This document shows, one piece after another, positions 36,841 through 44,046 of a stretch of 64,000 nt of DNA. The DNA is from Candidatus Endomicrobiellum roisinitermitis (GTDB lineage Bacteria; Elusimicrobiota; Endomicrobiia; Endomicrobiales; Endomicrobiaceae): positions 1-64,000 of the forward strand of contig JAITSL010000050.1 of assembly GCA_031287855.1 (NCBI GenBank), read 5' to 3'. A program made the translations under genes and the position numbers. The notes under the pieces were generated by a model that was not told the DNA's origin, made no database searches, and saw only the letters and a list, made by a program, of their open reading frames with translations. Position 1 is the stretch's first letter. Every line of letters starts with the position of its first letter.

Positions 36841-36895
36841 TTTTATATTCCTTTGATTAAAATTTTTCTCAGTATAATTATATTTAGAATGCAGA

Positions 36896-38302
36896 TTATT
36901 TAAAATATTTTCTTCCAGGCCTAATTATAAGAGTTTGTCCAGGTTTTAAGTATTTGTGTTTTAATAAGAATGGATTGTCTTTATAAATTTCTTTTTGCGA
37001 AGTTTTGTATTTAGAGGCAATTTTTTCTAAATATTCACCTTTTACAACTTTATGTTTTACAAACCCTGGAGAAGGGTTTAAATCTTTAACTTTAGAAAGA
37101 TTTTCTAAGAATAGGTCTTTGCTACCAGAAGGTATTTTTAGTGCAAAGTTTGAATACCCTAAAGGAGTACTCCAAGCTTGTAGTGCAGGGTTTAATTTTT
37201 TTACCTCTTCTAATGTTGTATTTGCGCAACTTGCAACAATTTTTAAGTCTATAACTTTGTCAGTATAATATACATCATATTTTAAAGGGGGGTCATATTT
37301 AAGATCACTAAAACCGTATAACTTTAAATCTTTAGCGATTGTTGCAGCGGCTATAAATTGAGGCACATAGTTTTGTGTTTCTTTTGGTATAGCATTTCTA
37401 TTAATCATTTCAGAAATACTTGAAGCGTTAGAAAACCTCATATCTCTAATAAGCCCATATTCCCCTCTATTATATGCAGCTAGCGCTAAGTGCCAGTCAT
37501 TTAGCATAAGATATAGTTGTTTTAAGTATAAACACGCAGCTTTTGTAGATTTTTCTGGATCTTTTCTTTCATCTACCCAATAGTTGATTTGCAATCCAAG
37601 CGCTCTCCCTCTATGGGCCATAATTTGCCAAAGCCCTACTGCTCCTGCACGGGATACGGTATTAATATTGTATAAACTTTCAACTATAGGTAAATATAAC
37701 AGCTCTTCTGGCAAATTCATTCCTCTTAAAGTTTCCAAGATAATATCTTTGTATGCTCCACTACGTTCGAAAGCAAGTTGTATCCTTTCTTTTGCAGATT
37801 TAGATGAATATATAGTAATATACTTTTCTACAAGAGAATTATCTTCAGAAGACATAGCAATTGAATAATCTTTAGTGATTGGCGTTATAGTAGTTGCAGT
37901 AGAAAAATATATAGTATTTAATTGTTTTAATATTTCATTTAAATTGTCGAAAATAACAAAATATAAAGCAGAGTCAATATCTGCAGATTTTAAGGTGTCT
38001 AAAAACAAATTAAAGTTTTTCTTTGCGCGTTTAAGGTTATTATCTTTAAACGCATTATAAGATTTTTGATAATAAACTTGCGCTAAAGTAATTTTAGATT
38101 TCGTTTTGGAATCATTAGCAGCTTCTTGTAAAGCTTTTGCTGCTTTAGATATGCTTGAGTCTTCTACAGTATTTGAGGATATAGTTAGGTCTGCCTGAGT
38201 TGTAACATTTTGTTCGTTTATGATTGTGTTTTCTTCTTGAGCTTTTAAAGTATGGCATGTAAAAAGTAGCAGACTAATAAGTAGAATTTTATAATTGCTC
38301 AT
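36896..38302 (-). CDS. mltD: MltD-like lytic murein transglycosylase with LysM
   Basis: A 468-residue exported protein. Signal peptide (about 1-21, ending LKA); Ser/Thr/Asn-rich and helical region (about 22-170); SLT domain (about 190-310) with the catalytic Glu in LPIVESLYN and the SLT blocks SRAGAVGLWQIM and NDWHLALAAYNRGE. Then a YDVYYTDK/IPSG segment and a C-terminal LysM (HKVVKGEYLEKIASKYKT to the end). It should cleave peptidoglycan glycan strands at the cell envelope. Complete; monocistronic on the minus strand. Confidence 0.9.
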   Translation of the reverse strand: MSNYKILLISLLLFTCHTLKAQEENTIINEQNVTTQADLTISSNTVEDSSISKAAKALQEAANDSKTKSKITLAQVYYQKSYNAFKDNNLKRAKKNFNLFLDTLKSADIDSALYFVIFDNLNEILKQLNTIYFSTATTITPITKDYSIAMSSEDNSLVEKYITIYSSKSAKERIQLAFERSGAYKDIILETLRGMNLPEELLYLPIVESLYNINTVSRAGAVGLWQIMAHRGRALGLQINYWVDERKDPEKSTKAACLYLKQLYLMLNDWHLALAAYNRGEYGLIRDMRFSNASSISEMINRNAIPKETQNYVPQFIAAATIAKDLKLYGFSDLKYDPPLKYDVYYTDKVIDLKIVASCANTTLEEVKKLNPALQAWSTPLGYSNFALKIPSGSKDLFLENLSKVKDLNPSPGFVKHKVVKGEYLEKIASKYKTSQKEIYKDNPFLLKHKYLKPGQTLIIRPGRKYFK

Positions 38303-38339
38303 AAAATATTATAGCATACTTTTGTACATAGTATCCCTG

Positions 38340-39130
38340 AATTGACAGGTTTTAAGGAGACAAGTGTAAGTGTAGCAGGTCAAACAATTAATCTAGTAAC
38401 TCACAGCACGTTTAGTGTTAAATATGTTTATGGAGCGTACTTAAGTCTTGATCCAAAGGATAATGCATCCTATATCTGTGGACTTTTGTCCTATCAATAT
38501 GGATAATAATACTCTTAAATATTAATAGTAGCGTTGTAGGAGGGTAGGCTGTACGGCTTTATGTATATTTGCTTAATGAGTAAGTGGTTGGTGTGGTTTA
38601 GAGCTTTATCTACGTTACTAGAGCAATCGCAAGAAACATTTAATCAAATTAGCAAACTTGCAAAATGATAAGACAACAAAGACTTACTATAACGCATATT
38701 CTTACTATGCCATTTTCTACACTGCTGCGTTAAAAAACTTGTGTTTATGGTACGATAAACCCTGTGTTTTTTGCCTTGCATTGTCAAAAAACTCACAGCA
38801 ATTATAAGCATTAGGGTTTTTAGACAGACCCCTTTTGAAATATTAAATGTTTATTGCTCATAAGTCGCTCTTTGAGGTAACTCCGTTAAGGTTCTAAACT
38901 ACACCAACCAAGTTATATCTGTGTCAGGAAATACCATCAATATCAGTAGTGATGTGGGTAGAAATGATGAGGGAAGTTTGAATGTTTATGCGGTGCGGGT
39001 GTGGGAATGGGAATGGGAATGGAACTAATGCTGGGAGTAGTAATATCTCTACGATTACTGCTGCTAATAACAATATATTCTTAATCTAAAAGTAACCTAA
39101 GTTTGCCTGATGTTAATCTGTATGGCGTGC
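38340..39130 (+). pseudogene. Decayed surface-protein gene interrupted by MITE-like element
   Basis: Plus-strand frames read as surface-protein segments: FKETSVSVAGQTINLVTHST and YGAYLSLDPKDNASYI to a stop near 38506. After the MITE-like element come SVSGNTINISSDVGRNDEGS and, in another frame, YGAGVGMGMGMGTNAGSSNI. There is no start codon or complete frame. The style matches fragments at 2069-2312. No other gene is seen between 38303 and 39232. Confidence 0.45.
38589..38906. mobile_element. MITE-like element copy 4 (deletion form, 318 bp)
   Basis: Reverse orientation relative to copies 1 and 2. The ends are tggtgtggtttagagcttta and the complement-matching aaggttctaaactacacca. It has one border of the inner segment (ggtttttagacagacccc, ending 38832) but has lost the other border together with part of the outer arm. 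Flanking ggt/acc bases extend the palindrome. It sits in decayed surface-protein DNA. Confidence 0.75.
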
Positions 39131-39232
39131 ATGTTGATGTGCAGGGGACTGTTTTTTAAATCCGCTCAAGTCAGGTATTGTTTGATCAAAACTCAAGACA
39201 TACGCCTGTGGTTAGTAGATAGTTGTATTTTG

Positions 39233-40349
39233 TTATCTTTTTAAATATTCTTGGATATCTGATTGGGCTATGTAAGTTTTTATTGTACTAAGAACATGTT
39301 TAGCTCTATTTAAATTTAAACCTACTTTTTCTGCAACATTAATTATGTCTGGTTCATTTGGTTTTTTGCCTTTGCCATTAATTGTAGTGGTATGCTCTCC
39401 ACTCATTCCTTCTGCATATACAAGATCATAAGCAGGGGACACAATCCAACTGTTATTATCGTACAAAAATGAAAAATTTTTAGAATGGTCATCCCGATTA
39501 TGAGCAAAAACATTAAAGCACATAATTCTAAACATTTTTTCCACTTCTGCATAGCTTTTTGTTAATTTTAAAGTTGCATTGAGCAAATCAACATAATCAA
39601 GTGAAGGATAACGGTGTGAAGATTCAAGCAGTGCACTTACTGAGAGCACAAAAATTCTTTCTCCATTTGGTTTACGGTCAACCCGGGTTACACCAAAGTA
39701 TTTATTTTTAAAGAGGCGTGTTTTAGGCATATTTATACCGCATTGCTTTGCTAGTATAGAATACTCATATTCTTGCTTTCCCATGTTTTTAGGATCGCTC
39801 AACGCACAAAATTTGATAAGTCAATTTTCATTATCTATTCTCAACAAAACTTTGGGCCGTGCACCACCTGAGGCTCCTCCTAGTTTTAAAAGATCAGCAA
39901 GGGCGTTTTCTGTACATGCGTTCTCGTTTAACATATTATGCGCTTCTTCTGCTAGTTTATTTATATCATTTGTTGTTACAGATGTTGTAGAAATAATAGT
40001 TTCAGATTTATATTCTAAGGCTCCCATTCCACTGGCCCCTACAATTGCAAGTCTGTCTAAAATCGATACTTGTGCAGGGGTAAATCCCTTTTTTTACAAG
40101 CATACGATCTATAAGCATTCTGCCCCAACCGTCAGGCAAGCTATCATTAAATACACCAAAGTTTCCATCAAAAGGGTCTGGATTTGCTATAAAGACTTTT
40201 TTCTCAAGAGGAAGTTTAAAAGGAGATATAGAAAAACCATCAGACAACCAAGATTTATCATATTCAAAAGCGCAGCAATGCATGTCTGTCATAGCAACAC
40301 GCCCGACTTTCTTTCCATGATAAAACACATTTATAACTTTATTTTGCAT
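39233..40349 (-). pseudogene. hipA: Broken HipA-family kinase toxin
   Basis: Reads as HipA in pieces. The N-terminal domain is in frame to about 40088 (VFYHGKKVGRVAMTD, FNDSLPDGWGRMLIDRML). A frameshift lies in a run of A at the KKG codons. The second frame continues with FTPAQVSILDRLAIVGASGMGALEY, where residues after the run restore the family pattern, to an in-frame TGA at 39821-39823, where Trp is expected (NEN-W-LIKF). It then resumes in the same frame as the kinase core: GKQEYEYSILAKQCG, VFAHNRDDHSKNFSFL (catalytic loop) and PAYDLV. Two lesions. hipB, 11 nt overlapping, is intact. HipA kinases phosphorylate GltX in characterised systems. Confidence 0.88.
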
Positions 40350-40599
40350 TTATAATTTCATCTAAGCTTTGATAATTTATACGTGTAAAAAGTTGATTAA
40401 AGTCTGCTCCATGGTCAAGAACAACAGCAATACGCAAAAGAGAAGACAATGATATCTCTCCACTTCGCTCAAAGCGTTTTATAGATCCAAGAGATACCTG
40501 TGATTTACATGACAGCATAAGTTGTGACAGTTTAATTTCTTTGCGTCGTTTGCGAACACGATTTGCTAAGTTTTGTTTAATAGTTAGTATATTATCCAT
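40339..40599 (-). CDS. hipB: HipB-like XRE-family antitoxin
   Basis: An 86-residue helix-turn-helix protein. NLANRVRKRRKEIKLSQLML begins an XRE-type HTH (about 10-65), with SLGSIKRFERSGEISLSSLL as recognition region. It overlaps the first base pairs of hipA, the usual hipBA order. The frame is intact, although the partner is broken. It would bind its own promoter; no operator palindrome could be identified with confidence. Confidence 0.82.
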   Translation of the reverse strand: MDNILTIKQNLANRVRKRRKEIKLSQLMLSCKSQVSLGSIKRFERSGEISLSSLLRIAVVLDHGADFNQLFTRINYQSLDEIINAK

Positions 40600-40730
40600 T
40601 GCATGTTACTTTTATCAAAATTGTATATTATATTATCTTATTTTCCATATAAATACAACTAGTCATATGCATAAAAATTTGAATTTATCTTTTATATTTT
40701 TGCTTCTTGTAGAGTCAACATAAAAATGAC

Positions 40731-42065
40731 TTAACTGTTAAAAACTGCTTCCCATATATTACTATCTTCCATACATAGGTAAATAATGGCCTTTGATTTT
40801 TTAGATTTAATATATTGTAGTAAATATTTGTAAATTTCAATTCTTAAAATGCTGGCATACCTTAACTTAAAATCTTTATCCAGAAGTAGTTCTCCATTAA
40901 GAATATCAGTTTGAGGAAAACGATTTTCAATAACTGTTTTTTGTGTTGTAGGCATTCTAAGTGTTCCAATACTTATCCATTTAATACTAGTGTTTGGTAC
41001 AATATCAAAAATCATATCAATTGTTTCTTTATATCCTTGTTTCCAACTATCATAATAAATTACTGGGTCAAAATGAAATGCCGTGCTAAAACCAGCTAGT
41101 GCACACTTTTTTGCAGCAAATAACCTTTCTTGAATTAGGGGTGTTTTAAACTCGTTTTCAACAGTCATTTTTTTTGAGTTTACACTCCAAGCTATAACAA
41201 TGTTTTCTCTACCACCACAAGATAAAAGAGTGTGTATATTAGTACTTTTTGTTTTAAATTCAAAAAAAATATTTTTCTTGTGTTTAAAATAGTTGATAAT
41301 TTTTTTAGAAAAGTTTGTAATGTCATCAAAAATTAAAGAGTCTGTAAACTCCCCGCTCCCAATTCGGTTATAATTAAAAAAGCCTTTTGTAGATGCTATT
41401 ATTTTGTCGTTAGCTAAATAATCATCTATGTTGTAAGGGATAATAATTCCGTACACATTTTGGTATCTTTGTAAAAAACAGTAAGTGCAGTCATAAATAC
41501 AGCCCATACCTAAATTCATAATAGAGTATCCACAGCTTACTACGTTTTGTGAACAAGGACATTTCTTAAAAAAATCGTGCTTTTCTTTTACTAAAAGTAA
41601 ATTGTCACATCTATTATTATAGTCTGTTAATGTAAAAGAGTTTTCTTTTGTAAAATCTTTTAAACAACTTATTTCTTTAAAAGTAGCATTTTTAAATAAA
41701 GCCTTTGTTTTTGTAAACAGTTCGTTGTTAGTTGCATCTTTTTCATAGTAAATATTTTTTGGATAAAACTTTTTTTGTAAAACGTCTGCTTTCTTGTACA
41801 GATCAATTTCGTATTTTGGCAAATAATATGCATTTAAAGAGTTTTTGTGAAAAGTTTTAGGATATCTGCGTTGTAAAAGTGCGTTTTTAATTTTTTGGTA
41901 ATTTGTTGGTTCTAAAAGGCTTAAAATCTTGTTAAATGATACTTTTTCAATTTTAGAAATTTCGTTAATAAGTCTAAATATTTCTCTAGATTTATTTGTT
42001 CCAAAATTTGGGAATCGTTTTTGGAATACTTCTAATAATTTTAAAGTACTTGTACTATTGTTCAT
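40731..42065 (-). CDS. Radical-SAM spore photoproduct lyase-like protein
   Basis: A 444-residue radical-SAM protein of the SplB-like family. The iron-sulfur motif is GMGCIYDCTYCFLQRYQ (C-x3-C-x2-C). IGSGEFTDSL, FFEFKTKSTNI, AWSVNS and FHFDPVIYYD are further family blocks. SplB repairs the spore photoproduct in DNA; homologues in non-spore-formers have uncertain substrates. ATG 42065 (or GTG 42068) lies within a 42-bp repeat. Without the inserted toxin module it would overlap the phosphorylase stop, indicating an ancestral two-gene operon. The frame is intact. Confidence 0.85.
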   Translation of the reverse strand: MNNSTSTLKLLEVFQKRFPNFGTNKSREIFRLINEISKIEKVSFNKILSLLEPTNYQKIKNALLQRRYPKTFHKNSLNAYYLPKYEIDLYKKADVLQKKFYPKNIYYEKDATNNELFTKTKALFKNATFKEISCLKDFTKENSFTLTDYNNRCDNLLLVKEKHDFFKKCPCSQNVVSCGYSIMNLGMGCIYDCTYCFLQRYQNVYGIIIPYNIDDYLANDKIIASTKGFFNYNRIGSGEFTDSLIFDDITNFSKKIINYFKHKKNIFFEFKTKSTNIHTLLSCGGRENIVIAWSVNSKKMTVENEFKTPLIQERLFAAKKCALAGFSTAFHFDPVIYYDSWKQGYKETIDMIFDIVPNTSIKWISIGTLRMPTTQKTVIENRFPQTDILNGELLLDKDFKLRYASILRIEIYKYLLQYIKSKKSKAIIYLCMEDSNIWEAVFNS

Positions 42066-42088
42066 CACAAAACCTTAAAATCATTTCT
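42047..42088. repeat. 42-bp direct repeat, left copy
   Basis: Identical to 42968-43009. It contains the first codons of the SplB-like gene and the stop codon of the small antitoxin-like gene. The two copies bracket the zeta-toxin-like module, with 921 bp between equivalent positions. Confidence 0.95.
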
Positions 42089-42278
42089 TTTTGTTTTTTA
42101 TTTTTTTTATTTTTATGCTACCATCTGGCATTTCATAGATAATTCTACCGTTTCTATAAAAAACATTTGGTAACCCTAAACGATGATTTTCTTCTTGCGC
42201 TTTAGCAACAGCTCTATTATAAATTCTTGTTATATCGTCTATCAATTTGTAATCATCAACAGTCATTTTTGACTCCAT
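42081..42278 (-). CDS. Small protein paired with zeta-like kinase (candidate antitoxin)
   Basis: A 65-residue charged protein: acidic N-terminal helix (MTVDDYKLIDDITRIYNRAV), then YRNGRIIYEMPDGSIKI and a lysine-rich end. Its first codons overlap the end of the zeta-like gene by 16 nt, so the two are coupled. Small partners encoded next to zeta-like kinases are commonly antitoxins, which is the basis for this call. The order (toxin first) differs from epsilon-zeta. Its stop codon lies inside the 42-bp repeat. MTVDDYK at codon 5 is an alternative start. Confidence 0.6.
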   Translation of the reverse strand: MESKMTVDDYKLIDDITRIYNRAVAKAQEENHRLGLPNVFYRNGRIIYEMPDGSIKIKKIKNKKK

Positions 42279-42838
42279 TTTTCTAATTGGTTATATTTCT
42301 GCTCATCCAATATTTCTATTTCCTTGTTTACATACTTTGCAACTACAACACCATTTTCCATATTGTAATATAAAATCCAGGCGTTTACTATTTTTTGATA
42401 TATATTTATGAAATTTACTATACTTCTATAAAATCTTCTATTGACATCTTCATCAGGGACAAAATGTCCTCCTTTATTTACTCTATCTTTGATTCTTTCT
42501 ATACATATATCAGGCGTATCTACAAAAGTGTAAATTAATATAACTTTGTATCTTAGTTTTTTAGCTTGTTTAATAATTTTAATAAGAAATTTTCCTGATA
42601 GAGTAGATTCAATGACAATACTAGAGCCTTTATTTAGTAACATTTCTAGATTTTTAAGAACTTCTTTGCCCGCTTCTATTCTTATTTGTTGTAAACTTTC
42701 AGAACTTATATTTTTTGCTGTTTCATCTGCGTTAAGAAAAAACAACTCTTTGTATTTTTTCAAAAATTCTCTAGAAACGGTAGTTTTACCAACCCCATTT
42801 GCGCCTGCAAGAATAAAAAACAATTTTTGTTTTTTCAT
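42263..42838 (-). CDS. Zeta-toxin-like P-loop kinase
   Basis: A 191-residue protein of the zeta toxin / AAA_33-like group. Walker A is GANGVGKTT (about 13-21), NADE follows (about 37-40), then ESTLSGK, and later the arginine-rich RVNKGGHFVPDEDVNRRF, typical of zeta-like proteins. Zeta toxins phosphorylate UDP-N-acetylglucosamine and block wall synthesis; members of this shorter chromosomal subfamily are less characterised. It forms an operon with the small downstream gene and is bracketed by the 42-bp repeat. The frame is intact. Confidence 0.8.
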   Translation of the reverse strand: MKKQKLFFILAGANGVGKTTVSREFLKKYKELFFLNADETAKNISSESLQQIRIEAGKEVLKNLEMLLNKGSSIVIESTLSGKFLIKIIKQAKKLRYKVILIYTFVDTPDICIERIKDRVNKGGHFVPDEDVNRRFYRSIVNFINIYQKIVNAWILYYNMENGVVVAKYVNKEIEILDEQKYNQLEKWSQK

Positions 42839-42967
42839 TTAACTTTTAACCAAAAAACTCCACATTAGTTTTTGATATTTGCATTCTATCATATTATTTT
42901 ACCTTACATAAATGTTGTTGTAGAGCTTTTCTCATAGTCTTGAAAGGTTATAAACAGTGTAAATTAA

Positions 42968-43009
42968 TACTTGTACTATTGTTCATCACAAAACCTTAAA
43001 ATCATTTCT
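42968..43009. repeat. 42-bp direct repeat, right copy
   Basis: Identical to 42047-42088. It encodes the last nine residues of the phosphorylase-like protein (MILRFCDEQ) and its stop codon, and also contains the unused start of the SplB-like frame. Confidence 0.95.
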
Positions 43010-43656
43010 GCTAACTTTTTTCTTGAGTTAGACACTTTTTGTTTTATAGAATTTTCCTTCAAAAAAATGGCAGCATTTGTTTTTACAATGTCTGAAACAT
43101 ACATTAAACAAATTGCGTTACATCCTATATTACTAGAGGCTGACAAAATTATTGACGATTCCATGTCTATAGCAGAAATTTCTTTTTCTTTAAACCAATC
43201 TAAAAATTTTGCTTCTAGGTATAAAGAGCTAACACAAGCACTGTTGGTTTTTATTAAGTTTTTATGTATATTTTTTTTGTAAAAACAATTTAACAGATTT
43301 GTAGATGATCTATAATAATCAACTTGATTTTTGCAATTTAACATAGTAGAAAAACTTTCTAAGTTGTAAGCTTTATCTATTATAACTAAATCCCCATAGG
43401 TAACTTTACTATAGCCTCCACAACTACCAAAAACAAAAATATTTTCACAAGGAGAACCTTTTAAATATAAAATAGCATCTCCTGAAAGAAAATTATTTTT
43501 TAAAGCTATAATAGTTGCAGGTTTTATATTAGTAGATTTGACAAAAAGTCCATTTGAAAGTTCTCTAGAGAAAAGTGAAGTATCAAAATTTTGACATAGT
43601 ATACAGTTCTTTTTTATATTTTTTTTGTCAATTCCAAAAAAACTTTTAAAGTTCAT
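42976..43656 (-). CDS. Nucleoside phosphorylase superfamily protein
   Basis: A 226-residue PNP/UDP phosphorylase-like protein. IFVFGSCGGYSKVTYGDLVI (about 71-90) is the phosphate/ribose region and SAIDMESSIIL (about 163-173) the ribose-binding MES motif. In many genomes such genes sit beside SplB-like genes. The exact nucleoside substrate cannot be assigned. The C-terminus lies inside the right copy of the 42-bp repeat, and the adjoining SplB-like gene was probably its operon partner before module insertion. Confidence 0.8.
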   Translation of the reverse strand: MNFKSFFGIDKKNIKKNCILCQNFDTSLFSRELSNGLFVKSTNIKPATIIALKNNFLSGDAILYLKGSPCENIFVFGSCGGYSKVTYGDLVIIDKAYNLESFSTMLNCKNQVDYYRSSTNLLNCFYKKNIHKNLIKTNSACVSSLYLEAKFLDWFKEKEISAIDMESSIILSASSNIGCNAICLMYVSDIVKTNAAIFLKENSIKQKVSNSRKKLAEMILRFCDEQ

Positions 43657-43703
43657 TTTATTTTAATAAAATATATTTAAATTACACAATCTACACTATT
43701 ACC

Positions 43704-43736
43704 CATTGTATAAAATTATTCAAATTTTATACAATG
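43704..43736. repeat. Perfect 14-bp palindrome upstream of small membrane gene
   Basis: cattgtataaaatt (43704-43717) pairs exactly with 43723-43736 across a 5-nt loop. It ends 21 nt before ATG 43758 and lies between two divergent genes. Possible operator or leader hairpin; T-runs are absent. Confidence 0.7.
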
Positions 43737-43757
43737 ACTTTATACTTGGAGGGGAAT

Positions 43758-44015
43758 ATGCAAGATAAAAACAAGATATATCTTATGGTAATTCTTTTAA
43801 TTGTAGTGGTAATTCTTATAATTAGTTCAATATTTAAAGCACCTAAAAAAGTTTCTAATATGTTAGAAAATAAGAAAAATATGCAAGTAAAGTATGATGC
43901 TACTTCTCCTGAGCAGATAGTTGTAGAAGAGAATAAACTTATAGGTGAAGAAAAAAACGATGTTAAAAGTGAGCAAGACTTAAGCGAAGAAATAGCTACT
44001 CAGTCAAATGCTTAG
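43758..44015 (+). CDS. Small single-pass membrane protein
   Basis: An 85-residue protein with one hydrophobic helix (about 7-25, IYLMVILLIVVVILIISSI) and an acidic, Glu/Lys-rich tail. ATG 43758 is chosen because ggagggg lies 5 nt upstream; the frame opens 8 codons earlier without a site. No family recognised. It is convergent with the helicase pseudogene. Confidence 0.65.
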   Translation: MQDKNKIYLMVILLIVVVILIISSIFKAPKKVSNMLENKKNMQVKYDATSPEQIVVEENKLIGEEKNDVKSEQDLSEEIATQSNA

Positions 44016-44046
44016 GTAAGTTCAAAAAGTTTAGTTTTAATTTTAT

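Noticed and set aside
31381-39823. TGA at positions where Trp is expected in two genes (31660 and 39821), suggesting TGA read as Trp
   Set aside because: TGA is the stop codon of intact genes here (serS, rimM, rnhB, the subtilase), and Trp is encoded by TGG throughout. Both genes also carry frameshifts, so they are ordinary pseudogenes.
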